46,924 bases of DNA, taken from positions 1 to 46,924 of the forward strand of contig CAKZKA010000259.1 in the NCBI GenBank assembly GCA_937120965.1, in the 5' to 3' direction. The stretch comes from an uncultured Chloroflexota bacterium. GTDB taxonomy: Bacteria; Chloroflexota; Chloroflexia; Chloroflexales; Chloroflexaceae. The notes under the pieces were generated by a model that saw only the letters and a list, made by a program, of their open reading frames with translations, had not been told where the DNA came from and searched no databases. The translations under genes and the position numbers were made by a program. This document shows, piece by piece, positions 17,211-25,258 of this stretch (positions are counted from its first letter, which is position 1; each line of letters opens with the position of its first letter).

Positions 17211-19967
17211 TTACGCTTTCTCGAGCGGCACGCGGTTCACATAGGGATGGGCCAGCGCCTCGACGCCGTGTTGCAGCACGTGTTCGGGCTTCAACCAGCC
17301 AAAGGTCTGGATCAAGCGCGCCACCACACCGGTCCAGCCAGTCTGATGACTGGCGCCCAGGCCGGCGCCGTTATCGCCGTGGAAGTACTCGTAGAACAGG
17401 ATGTGGTCGCGCCAGTGGGGATCGCGCTGGAACTTCTCGGCCCCGCCAAAGACCGGGCGCTGTCCCGTTTCGTCGCGTAAGAAGATCCGCGCCAGGCGTT
17501 CGGCGATCTCTTTGGCAACCTCGAACAGGGTCGCCTGTCTCCCCGAGCCGGTAGGCAACTCGACGGTAAAATCATCGCCGTAGTACGAGTAGAATTGCAA
17601 CAGCGCGCGGATCAAGAGGACGTTCACCGGGAACCAGACCGGGCCGCGCCAGTTCGAGTTGCCGCCGAACATGCCGCTGTCCGACTCGGCGGGCAGATAC
17701 TGGACGCGGTACTCTTGACCATTTACGTGCACGACGTAGGGATGCTCGAGGTGATAGCGCGAGAGCGAGCGGATGCCGTGGGGGCTGAGGAAGCGGTCCT
17801 CGTCGAGCATGCGGGCGAGGATGCGACGCAGTTTCTGCTCGTTAACCACCGCCAGCATGCGGCGACCGTTCACGCCGGGCTGTTCGGGCGGGTGGATATT
17901 GGCAGTAAGCTCGGCGTGTCGAGAGAGAAAGGCTCTGATGCGCTCCAGCACAGCCGGAAAGCGCTCAAGGGTCGCCGCAGGTATCACCGTGGTTGCGGTG
18001 AGGGGCAGCAACCCCACCATCGAGCGCACCTTGATCCGCTCGGCGTGTCCGTCGGGAAAAACCAGCACATCGTAGAAGAAGCCGTCCTCCTCGTCCCACA
18101 ACTCGTCGCCATGAACCCCCACACGGTCCATCGCTCCGGCAATGAACAGGAAATGGCGGGTGAACTTGAGGATAAAATCCTCATAGGCTGGATCGTAGCG
18201 GGCCAGTTCGATCGCCAGTTGAAGCATGTTCTGGCTGTAGAAGGCCATCCAGGCCGTTCCGTCGGCCTGTTCGAGGCGCCCTCCTGTCGGGAGCGGCGCG
18301 CTGCGGTCGAAGACGCCGATATTGTCCAGTCCCAGGAAGCCCCCGCTGAGCAGGTTGCGTCCCTGTGGGTCCTTGCGGTTGACCCACCAGTTAAAGTTGA
18401 GCAGGAGCCGGGTAAAGGTCTCCTTGAGGAAGTTCAGATCCGCCTCGCCGCTGATTTTGTCAAGGGCGTAGTTGAACAGGGTGGCCCAGGCGTGTACCGG
18501 CGGGTTGACGTCGTTGAAGTTCCACTCGTACGCCGGGATCTGCCCGTTGGGATGCAGGTAGTCGGGGTGCAGCATCAGCCGCAGTTGATACTCGGAAAAA
18601 TCCGGGTCAACCATCGAGAGGGCCAGGGTGTGGAAGGCCAGATCCCAGGCGGCGTACCAGGGATACTCCCATTTATCGGGCATCGAAATGATGTTCCCGT
18701 TAACCATATGCACCCATTCGCGGTTGCGCGAGGGGCGCAGGCCGCCGGTGAGGGGATTGGCGCCCCGCTCGTCGAGCCACCGATCGAGGTCGAAGAAGTA
18801 GTACTGCTTGGTCCAGAGCATACCGGCCAGGGCCTGGCGCATCACAAGAGCGCGGTCGGCGTCGAGCGCCGGGGGGGTCAGCGCAGCGTAAAAGGCGTCA
18901 GCCTCAGCCTGACGCTCCGTGAGAACCCTGGCATAGTCGGCGCCGAAGGGACGGAAGTTTTTCTGGCCCGGCGCGGTGGTCGTCAACCGCAGGCGGATGC
19001 TGGCAGTGGCGCCCGGCGCAATGGCGCGCACGTAGTGAGCGGCGCTCCTGGTGCCGGTATGGGCAGGATTGATCGCCTCAGTCCGCCCGTAGATGACGTA
19101 GCGGTGGAAGGCGTCTTTCACGTAGGGTTGGGGGTTGGGCTGGCCCCAGAGCTGCTCGCGGTTGGTCTCGTTCTCGGTGAAGAGTAAGGGGGGCGCGCCC
19201 TCGGCGTAGAGGTAATAGGTACCCAGGTCCGGAACAACCGCCTCGATGGTTGCCACCCCTTCGGGTCCGTCAACGGCGCGCAGGACGGGGCGCGGCGCCG
19301 CAGGGTTCAGCCACCAGGTATCGCGGAACCAGAGGTGGGGGAGGATGTGCAGAGTCGCCGTCTCAGAGCCGCGATTGATGGCCTCGATCTGGATCAGAAT
19401 GTCTTCTGGCTCAGCCTTGGCGTAATTGACAAAGACATCGAAGTAGCGATCGTCGTCGAAGATCCCCGTGTCGAGCAGCTCGTACTCCAGGTCGGTATAC
19501 CCACGGGCCGCGTTGGTCCTGACAAGGTCGGCGTAAGGATAGGCCTGCTGTGGATACTTGTACAGGAAGCGCATCCATGAGTGGGTTGGCGTGCTGTCGA
19601 GGTAGAAGTAATATTCCTTGACGTCCTCGCCATGGTTGCCCTCGGCATTGGTGAGGCCAAAGAGGCGCTCCTTGAGAATGGGATCGTTCCCGTTCCAGAG
19701 GGCCAGCCCCCAGCACAGGCGCTGCTGGTCGTCGCAAAGGCCGGCGAGACCGTCTTCGCCCCACTTGTAGGCCCGCGAGCGGGCCTGGTCATGGGTAAAG
19801 TAGTTCCAGGCGTTGCCATCGTCACTGTAATCCTCACGGACCGTGCCCCACTGGCGTTCGCTCAGGTAGGGCCCCCAGCGCTTCCACGGCGTACCGGTGC
19901 GGGCTTCGAGGAGCCGTTGCTGTTCCGCCCCTGCTTTGGGCGCCTTAGCAGTCCTGGACTTTGGCAT
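17211..19967 (-). CDS. Large GH63/MGH1-like glycoside hydrolase
   Basis: A 918-aa cytoplasmic protein (no signal peptide) of the (alpha/alpha)6-barrel glucosidase type related to GH63 and mannosylglycerate hydrolase MGH1. The N-terminal domain (about 20-330) is beta-rich: RQWGTVREDYS, YKWGEDGLAGLCDDQQRLC, ALWNGNDPILKERLFGL. The barrel follows from about 380, with segments WAAWDLAFHT, SGGFLGLDNIGVFDRS, ADGTAWMAFYSQNML and NSNWRGPVWFPVN that carry the likely acid residues. The end is FYEYFHGDNGAGLGASHQTGWTG. Family members hydrolyse alpha-linked glucosides or mannosyl/glucosyl-glycerate compatible solutes; the substrate here is not known. Start ATG with AAGGAAAGG upstream. Confidence 0.88.
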   Translation of the reverse strand: MPKSRTAKAPKAGAEQQRLLEARTGTPWKRWGPYLSERQWGTVREDYSDDGNAWNYFTHDQARSRAYKWGEDGLAGLCDDQQRLCWGLALWNGNDPILKERLFGLTNAEGNHGEDVKEYYFYLDSTPTHSWMRFLYKYPQQAYPYADLVRTNAARGYTDLEYELLDTGIFDDDRYFDVFVNYAKAEPEDILIQIEAINRGSETATLHILPHLWFRDTWWLNPAAPRPVLRAVDGPEGVATIEAVVPDLGTYYLYAEGAPPLLFTENETNREQLWGQPNPQPYVKDAFHRYVIYGRTEAINPAHTGTRSAAHYVRAIAPGATASIRLRLTTTAPGQKNFRPFGADYARVLTERQAEADAFYAALTPPALDADRALVMRQALAGMLWTKQYYFFDLDRWLDERGANPLTGGLRPSRNREWVHMVNGNIISMPDKWEYPWYAAWDLAFHTLALSMVDPDFSEYQLRLMLHPDYLHPNGQIPAYEWNFNDVNPPVHAWATLFNYALDKISGEADLNFLKETFTRLLLNFNWWVNRKDPQGRNLLSGGFLGLDNIGVFDRSAPLPTGGRLEQADGTAWMAFYSQNMLQLAIELARYDPAYEDFILKFTRHFLFIAGAMDRVGVHGDELWDEEDGFFYDVLVFPDGHAERIKVRSMVGLLPLTATTVIPAATLERFPAVLERIRAFLSRHAELTANIHPPEQPGVNGRRMLAVVNEQKLRRILARMLDEDRFLSPHGIRSLSRYHLEHPYVVHVNGQEYRVQYLPAESDSGMFGGNSNWRGPVWFPVNVLLIRALLQFYSYYGDDFTVELPTGSGRQATLFEVAKEIAERLARIFLRDETGQRPVFGGAEKFQRDPHWRDHILFYEYFHGDNGAGLGASHQTGWTGVVARLIQTFGWLKPEHVLQHGVEALAHPYVNRVPLEKA

Positions 19968-20079
19968 ACTGGCCTTTCCTTTGCATTAGTTACCCGTGTG
20001 GCTGCGCCGCACACTGCCGGGATGAACCACGTAGCGGCGCAGCGCGGCTCCTGCGCCCTCCCAAACCTTCCCGCCGGGG

Positions 20080-20257
20080 TTTAAGGGCGGACAGAACATC
20101 CGGGCTAACGTGGCGTATACCGCATTGGAACGCCCCCGCGCATGGCTCTGGTCTCCCCTCTCCAGCGAAGCTGGAGAGGGGGAGGGGGTGAGGACCAAGC
20201 AGCGCATCCCAATGCCATAACGCCCGTCGGCGCTCATACGTTCTGTCCGCCCCTGAA
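20080..20257. mobile_element. MITE-like element family A, copy 2, with 10-bp target duplication
   Basis: A 178-bp element starting TTTAAGGGCGGACAGAACAT and ending with the near-complement. It is flanked on both sides by CCCGCCGGGG (20070-20079 and 20258-20267), a visible direct duplication. The internal part is shorter than copy 1. Confidence 0.75.
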
Positions 20258-20263
20258 CCCGCC

Positions 20264-20370
20264 GGGGAGGGGGGTGGGGAAACCGGGTTTTCCCACCCCC
20301 CAACCGCCGTTGGGAGCGTCTGGCATTCCGGTGAACAGGAGCGAAGGGAACCCCGGATTCCCTATGTTTA
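20264..20370. repeat. Family C palindromic module
   Basis: GGGGTGGGGAAACCGGGTTTTCCC followed by CCCAACCGCCGTTGGG and GGGAACCCCGGATTCCC, written here in parts of the repeated module. It lies directly beside MITE A copy 2 and upstream of MITE B copy 1. Confidence 0.6.
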
Positions 20371-20461
20371 CCTCAGGTCTTGTGAGGGCTTTTCGGACAA
20401 CCTCATGAGCGTCACCCAGTATATGCCAGGGGCGCGATCGGTGCAATCCGCCCTGTTGAAG

Positions 20462-20572
20462 TACGTGTTCACACTTCTCCTGGGAGCGCGGGCATCTTGC
20501 CCGCATCCAGGCCCTTGCGGGCGGGACGCCCGCGCTCCCGGGGTGACGCCTTACCCCAACTGTGAACACGTA
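20462..20572. mobile_element. MITE-like element family B, copy 1
   Basis: An element of about 111 bp with perfect inverted ends TACGTGTTCACA / TGTGAACACGTA. The inside is nested GC palindromes (GCGGGCATCTTGCCCGC and GCGGGCGGGACGCCCGC). The flanks CCTGTTGAAG and CCTGGTGAGG agree at 8 of 10 positions, suggesting a decayed target duplication. It lies inside the false upstream extension of the LytR gene. Confidence 0.75.
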
Positions 20573-20611
20573 CCTGGTGAGGACGGAGATGCTCCGCGGC
20601 GATTCTGGCAG

Positions 20612-20617
20612 TATAAT
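20612..20617 (+). promoter_or_regulatory. -10 box TATAAT upstream of the LCP gene
   Basis: Exact TATAAT 54 bp before the TTG start of the LytR-CpsA-Psr gene. No strong -35 at 16-18 bp. Confidence 0.4.
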
Positions 20618-20671
20618 CAAAAGGCCGCACGCTGCCCGGTTGACGCCGGGCCGACCGATGGAGGACCTGCG

Positions 20672-21700
20672 TTGGCACGCCCCGCTCGCCCTGTCCGGTC
20701 CTTCTCCTGGACCCTGGTTGGTTTGGGAACGCTGCTGGTGGTGGCGCTCCTGAGCATCGGCGCGGTGGCCCAGGTGTTCGAGGTCCGCCGCAACCTGGCG
20801 GCGCTCCAGATCACGCCGGCGCCAGCGCCCGCCGATCCCGCGAGCGCCCCGCTGCTCCTGCTCCCCACCCTGGCGCCAACCCGCCCCGGTGCTCCGGCGC
20901 CGGTCACCGTGCTGCTCCTCGGCGCCGACCGGCGCCCGGGTGAGGAGGTTACGCCACGGAGCGATGCGGTGCTGGTGGCACGTATTGACCCGGCGCGTGA
21001 GCGTGTGGCGCTGCTGTCGCTGCCCCGCGATCTGTGGGTGGCTATTCCCGGTCATGGCAACAACCGGCTCAATGCCGCCTACCTGTGGGGCGAACGCGAC
21101 GGCCCCCGCGGCGGCGGGCTGGCCCTGGCGCGGGCCACTGTCAGCAATGCTCTGGGGATCGCGATTGACTATGCGATCGTGGCCGACTTTCGTGGTTTCG
21201 CCGGGATCATTGACGCCCTTGGCGGCATCAGCGTGGACGTGCCGCGACCGCTTGTGGATCACCAGTTCCCAACTGCCGATTATCGGGTAACGACCGTGCG
21301 CTTCGCCGCGGGTCGGCAACGTATGGACGGGATGACGGCGCTCTCCTATGCCCGCATTCGCCATCCCGACAGCGACTTCGAGCGCGGGTTGCGCCAGCAG
21401 GCCGTGCTGATCGCCATCGCCGAGCGCCTGCGTGAGCGCGGCGATCTGTCCACCTGGTTCGCCGCCCGGCGCGCCAGCGCCGCCCTGGTTGGTTACGTGC
21501 ACACCGATATGCCGGTCGAGCGGATGCTGGAACTGGCCTGGGCGCTGCGCAACCTCGATCCGGCGCGGGTGGAACGCTACGCCTTCACCGAAGCCGATGT
21601 GCGCTTCGGGGTGGACAACGACCGCGTCGCCCAGGTGCCCCGTCCTGGCGTGATAGAGCGCTACGTGCGTTTGTTGTTCTATGGACCGGGCGGGAGGTAA
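20672..21700 (+). CDS. LytR-CpsA-Psr (LCP) family protein
   Basis: A 342-aa membrane-anchored enzyme that transfers polyprenyl-pyrophosphate-linked glycopolymers to the cell wall. It has one N-terminal transmembrane helix (about residues 12-35), an Ala/Pro-rich linker, and then the LCP domain: LLLGADRRPGEEVTPRSDAVL, SLPRDLWVAIPG (catalytic Arg/Asp), NRLNAAYLWGE, FAGIIDALGGISVDV and YARIRHPDSDFERGLRQQ. The TTG at 20672 is chosen because GGAGG sits 7 bp upstream and a -10 box 54 bp upstream. The longer frame to 20405 would translate the family B repeat. Confidence 0.9.
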   Translation: MARPARPVRSFSWTLVGLGTLLVVALLSIGAVAQVFEVRRNLAALQITPAPAPADPASAPLLLLPTLAPTRPGAPAPVTVLLLGADRRPGEEVTPRSDAVLVARIDPARERVALLSLPRDLWVAIPGHGNNRLNAAYLWGERDGPRGGGLALARATVSNALGIAIDYAIVADFRGFAGIIDALGGISVDVPRPLVDHQFPTADYRVTTVRFAAGRQRMDGMTALSYARIRHPDSDFERGLRQQAVLIAIAERLRERGDLSTWFAARRASAALVGYVHTDMPVERMLELAWALRNLDPARVERYAFTEADVRFGVDNDRVAQVPRPGVIERYVRLLFYGPGGR

Positions 21701-21732
21701 CGCTTGAGAGGTCTCCCTTCCCTCCAACCGGG

Positions 21733-21933
21733 TTTAAGGGCGGACAGAACATCCGAGCCAGCGTGGCTTGGACTGCATTGGAACGCCCCCGCGCGCGGCT
21801 CTGGTCTCCCCGCTTCGACAGGCTCAGCGCAGGCTCTCCAGCGAAGCTGGAGCGGGGGAGGGGGTGAGGACTAACCAGCGCATCCCAGCGCCATCACACC
21901 CGTCGGCGCCCATATGTTCTGTCCGACCATGAA
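21733..21933. mobile_element. MITE-like element family A, copy 3, with 11-bp target duplication
   Basis: A 201-bp element TTTAAGGGCGGACAGAACAT...ATGTTCTGTCCG. It is flanked by the perfect direct repeat CTCCAACCGGG (21722-21732 and 21934-21944). It carries the internal CTTCGACAGGCTCAG motif once. It sits between the LCP gene and the E2 gene. Confidence 0.8.
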
Positions 21934-22025
21934 CTCCAACCGGGGCGGGGACGCCTCTCAGGACCCGGCGGAAATGCGTATGCGGTTTGTTCAGTTCCAG
22001 GGGGAGGTTTTGGGAGGGTACTGCG

Positions 22026-23324
22026 GTGATTGAGATCAAAATGCCCCAACTGGGCGAGAGCGTTACTGAAGGAACCATTGGTCGCTGGCTCAAGCGACCG
22101 GGCGAGACAGTGGCGAAGTACGAGCCACTGCTGGAAGTCATCACCGATAAGGTTGACACCGAGGTGCCCGCGCCGGAAGGCGGGACGGTGCTGGAGATCC
22201 TGGTGGGTGAGGGTGAGACGGTGCGCGTAGGCACGGTGATCGCTCGCATCGGCGCGCCTGAGGAAGCGGCGGTCTCCGTCCAGCCAGCGGCCCCCGCGCT
22301 GGTCACCGCCGGGCAGGCTGCCGCGGCGACCGCGCCCGGAGCGGCGCCCCCCGCGCCGGCCCAACCCGCCCCGGCAACCCCCGCGGCCGACGGCACGCTA
22401 CGCAGCGGGTTCATCTCGCCAGTGGTGGCGCGCCTGGTCGCCGAACACGGCCTCGACCTGACGCGCATCACCGGGACCGGTCAGGGCGGGCGCGTCACCA
22501 AGCAGGACGTGCTGCGCTACCTCGAGGCGCGTGAGGCCCCGGCGCCGGTTGCGCCGCCGGCGACGCCCCCGGCGCCCTCCCAGCCGCCGGTCGTGGCGCC
22601 GCCCGTCCCGGCGCCCGCGCCCGCGGCGCCCCTGCCCGAAGACGCCGAACTGGTTCCCCTGACACCCATGCGCCGCTCGATTGCCGAACACATGGAGCGC
22701 TCGGTGCGAACGGCCCCGCACGTCACCACGGTGATGGAGGCCGATCTGAGCCGGGTCGTGGCCCATCGCGAAGCCAACAAGGCGGCCTTCGAGCGCCAGG
22801 GCGCGCGGCTCACCTTCACCCCCTACTTCGTGCAGGCCGTTGTCGCCGGCTTACAGCAAGTGCCGGTTATGAACGGCCGCTTCACTGATGCGGGGATCGT
22901 GCTCAACCGGCGCATACACATCGGCGTGGCCGTGGCCCTCGACGAAGGTCTGCTCGTGCCAGTGGTGCGCGATGCCGACGAGAAGAACCTGCTCGGCCTG
23001 GCGCGCATCATCAATGACCTGGCCGAGCGGGCGCGCACCCGGCGTCTGACGCCCGATGAGACCCAGGGCGGCACCTTCACCATCTCCAACCACGGCGTAA
23101 GCGGCAGCCTCTTCGCCACGCCGATCATCAATCAGCCCCAGGCGGCCATCCTCGGCGTAGGGGCCATTGTCAAACGCCCGGTGGTGGTAACACAGCACGG
23201 CGTGGACGCGATAGCGATCAAGCCGATGTGCTACCTCTCCCTCACCTTTGACCACCGCATCGCCGACGGAGCCACAGCCGACGCTTTCCTGGCAGCGGTG
23301 AAGGCCACCCTTGAGCGTGTGTGA
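22026..23324 (+). CDS. 2-oxoacid dehydrogenase dihydrolipoyl acyltransferase (E2)
   Basis: A 432-aa E2 core protein. One lipoyl domain (residues 1-78) carries the lipoylated K42 in TDKVDTE. An Ala/Pro linker leads to a peripheral subunit-binding domain (about 125-165, SPVVARLVAEHGLDLTRITGTGQGGRVTKQDV). A second Ala/Pro linker leads to the acyltransferase domain, ending in the active site FDHRIADG (H410, D414). It could serve pyruvate, 2-oxoglutarate or branched-chain oxoacids; E1 and E3 genes are absent from the window, so the substrate is open. GTG at 22026 is chosen because GGAGGG lies 7 bp upstream and the lipoyl domain starts there. Confidence 0.93.
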   Translation: MIEIKMPQLGESVTEGTIGRWLKRPGETVAKYEPLLEVITDKVDTEVPAPEGGTVLEILVGEGETVRVGTVIARIGAPEEAAVSVQPAAPALVTAGQAAAATAPGAAPPAPAQPAPATPAADGTLRSGFISPVVARLVAEHGLDLTRITGTGQGGRVTKQDVLRYLEAREAPAPVAPPATPPAPSQPPVVAPPVPAPAPAAPLPEDAELVPLTPMRRSIAEHMERSVRTAPHVTTVMEADLSRVVAHREANKAAFERQGARLTFTPYFVQAVVAGLQQVPVMNGRFTDAGIVLNRRIHIGVAVALDEGLLVPVVRDADEKNLLGLARIINDLAERARTRRLTPDETQGGTFTISNHGVSGSLFATPIINQPQAAILGVGAIVKRPVVVTQHGVDAIAIKPMCYLSLTFDHRIADGATADAFLAAVKATLERV

Positions 23325-23461
23325 TGCCAGCAGAACCCCGGGCTCCCGCATGCGCCCTCATATCCTATCCATCCCTGAATCGGGAGGGGCGTGGGGAAAC
23401 CGGGTTTCCCCACGGTCACCCCGGAACAGTGCCACGCGCGGATTCGCGCGCTCCACGCGCC

Positions 23462-24238
23462 CTACCACTGCGGCACTGGCGTAAAGATGTACCCATCGCG
23501 CAAATTGCCGAAGGTGCGACAGCGCGCCGCCCCCCAGCGATGGGCATAGAGGGCGATATAGGCGCACATGAGCGCATCAACCCGGTCCTCGTAAGCCTTG
23601 AGAGCGCGCCCGCGCAGCGCAGCCACATCAGTTTGCACCAGCGCCTCGTGGCCGCGCAGGGGCGGGTCAGCATTGCTCAGGGCAGCGAGGTGGGCCTGGT
23701 AGCGCCGCCACGCCTCGAGACGCACCCCGGCGGAGCGCCCCGGACGGGCCTTGTACTTGAGCGTGCGCTCCAGCCCAAAGATGGCGATCATTGCCGGATG
23801 GGGAAAGACTTCGGTGACCAGGCGCCCGCCGGCTTCGGCATCGATCCGCTCGACGTGACGGAAGCCCCTGGCGATCAGCAACTCGACCAGCCGTTCGCCG
23901 CGCACCACCCCGTCACGGGCGAGCAGACGCCGGTTGGCAGGGTGCGCCCCGGCCTCGTAGCGCCGAAAGGCCGCGCTGAGCGCCGCGTCAGCCGGCCGGC
24001 GCCCGGTGAGGTTGGGCACGACCAGGGGGGCATCCACAGCGACAATCGCCGGACAGGTCGCGGCGTAGCCTTCCACACGGGCCACAATCGCCTCCAGGTC
24101 GTCCAGCAGCGCTGGCGGCCCGACCAGCGCTGCGCCGGTTGGATCGCCCAGCAGGCACGCCACACCGCTCTGATTGCGATCCGACCAGGCCAGGTCTATG
24201 CCGATGTATACGGTTGAAGAGGTTGCGCTGGCATCCAT
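23462..24238 (-). CDS. DUF429 family protein (predicted RNase H-fold nuclease)
   Basis: A 258-aa protein of the DUF429 family. The N-terminus VYIGIDLAWSDRNQSGVA carries the first conserved Asp of the RNase H-like fold. AIVAVDAPLVVPN is the second acidic strand. TEVFPHPAM and YEDRVDALMCAYIALYAHRWG complete the family signature, including the C-terminal Asp. The function is unknown; nuclease activity is inferred from the fold family. ATG at 24238 is preferred over the upstream ATG at 24337, which adds 33 non-conserved residues. It is transcribed away from the AT-rich island at 24.35-25.65 kb. Confidence 0.8.
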   Translation of the reverse strand: MDASATSSTVYIGIDLAWSDRNQSGVACLLGDPTGAALVGPPALLDDLEAIVARVEGYAATCPAIVAVDAPLVVPNLTGRRPADAALSAAFRRYEAGAHPANRRLLARDGVVRGERLVELLIARGFRHVERIDAEAGGRLVTEVFPHPAMIAIFGLERTLKYKARPGRSAGVRLEAWRRYQAHLAALSNADPPLRGHEALVQTDVAALRGRALKAYEDRVDALMCAYIALYAHRWGAARCRTFGNLRDGYIFTPVPQW

Positions 24239-24350
24239 TGCGCCGTGCCGAGGGGCAGGAGTCAGCCAGGAGCATGTTCCTGGCGCATCGGGCCATAGCC
24301 CTGCGTTGTCAGTTGCCGTATCTACACCGGCGCCCATACCGGGGAGGGGC

Positions 24351-24497
24351 GTGCATTCCCGCTCGACGGCGCCAGCTCGGCATACTACCTCCGGTGGTTA
24401 CAACACAGTAACGATCAAACGCGCGGTCGAAATCTGGACTACGCTTGTCTGGGCGCTGCGCCACCCGATAGGTGGTGGCTGGATTTCGACGATATGA
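24351..24497 (+). CDS. Possible 48-aa leader or remnant ORF coupled to next gene
   Basis: A short frame starting GTG just after GGGGAGGGG. Its TGA overlaps the ATG of the next gene (ATGA at 24494-24497). The last half (AVEIWTTLVWALRHPIGGGWIST) looks protein-like. It may be a small coupled gene or the 3' end of a decayed upstream gene. No homology recognised. Confidence 0.3.
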   Translation: MHSRSTAPARHTTSGGYNTVTIKRAVEIWTTLVWALRHPIGGGWISTI

Positions 24498-25258
24498 CCA
24501 GTTTCGAGCAGCCGACGATCCTGGTGCGCGGCGACACCAGTGTCTGGCACATCTATATCAGCGGCATCCCTTCGGGTCGCCGGGATCGTGTGGGAACGCC
24601 GATTTCATACACCCTTGTCGCCAGTGGCAGGTGCGATGAATGGCACGATGGAATCCTGGGCTTGATCAGCACCTGCCTCGCAGAGGGCACAGGGGAAGCC
24701 CCGCCCGGAAACATGCAACATCGGTTTGACGCTGTATTTCCTGAAGCCGATGTTGAACGGTTGTTGCAGATTCGTGATACCACCGTGAATGAAGAGGTTC
24801 AAAGCAAGGTTCACACTGTGCTCGATCAACTCCCCGGCGTTCCACACGGAGATCACGAACGTATGCGTGGGTCCTGGATCGGCGCTGTCGCTGAGCCTGA
24901 GGCTCGTCAAGAGTTCGCCATCCGCGTCTCCAGGATCTTGCAGGGCAGCCACGCTGGAATTGCCGGGTTCCTCAATTTGATTGGCACCCCGGAAGAGGCG
25001 GTCCCCCTGCTCGATCGCTACGAGTCCGCAGCGATACTGATCGAAGGGAGCGCCGCTTCTCTCGGCGCATCTGTGGTTCCACTCAAAAAAAAAGCCATCA
25101 AACAGCCATGCCAGGCAACGGGCAGAACAACAACACACCGACGGATACTGTTGACATTGCAGGCCAATCTACGAGTAGTGATCCCAGGGCTGGTCATAGC
25201 GCTGGTCATAGCGCTGGTCATAGCGATATTTCTGCTAATCATGCCTCGAAGGGTATAG
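24494..25258 (+). CDS. Unknown protein with C-terminal membrane anchor (frame 0 product)
   Basis: 254 aa, not recognised with confidence. Residues 1-120 form a domain with LVRGDTSVWHIYISGIPSGRRDRVGTPISYTL. From memory this faintly resembles N-terminal domains of GTPase-associated conflict proteins, but that needs a profile search. Residues 130-197 are helical. KKK at 198-200 is encoded by nine consecutive A (25085-25093). After that comes a basic stretch, then a hydrophobic helix (GLVIALVIALVIAIFLLIM), itself encoded by three tandem 12-bp repeats, then PRRV and stop. A -1 slip at the A9 run would instead enter the next frame, giving a 386-aa protein without the helix. Confidence 0.6.
   Translation: MTSFEQPTILVRGDTSVWHIYISGIPSGRRDRVGTPISYTLVASGRCDEWHDGILGLISTCLAEGTGEAPPGNMQHRFDAVFPEADVERLLQIRDTTVNEEVQSKVHTVLDQLPGVPHGDHERMRGSWIGAVAEPEARQEFAIRVSRILQGSHAGIAGFLNLIGTPEEAVPLLDRYESAAILIEGSAASLGASVVPLKKKAIKQPCQATGRTTTHRRILLTLQANLRVVIPGLVIALVIALVIAIFLLIMPRRV
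25085..25093 (+). promoter_or_regulatory. A9 slippery run joining two overlapping frames
   Basis: Nine A in frame as AAA AAA AAA, in an otherwise GC-rich genome. Slipping back one base moves from the membrane-anchored frame to the open -1 frame, which stays open to 25653. It could be programmed slippage, a phase-variable tract, or a mutation/assembly error. Confidence 0.5.

Noticed and set aside
17595-19187. A 530-aa plus-strand frame opposite the glycosidase
   Set aside because: Antisense shadow; the glycosidase carries clear family segments.
20405-20671. N-terminal extension of the LCP protein
   Set aside because: It is MITE B translated; a TTG with GGAGG 7 bp upstream gives a proper membrane-anchor start.
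20234-21727. A 497-aa minus-strand frame opposite the LCP gene
   Set aside because: Shadow; ends are translated repeats.
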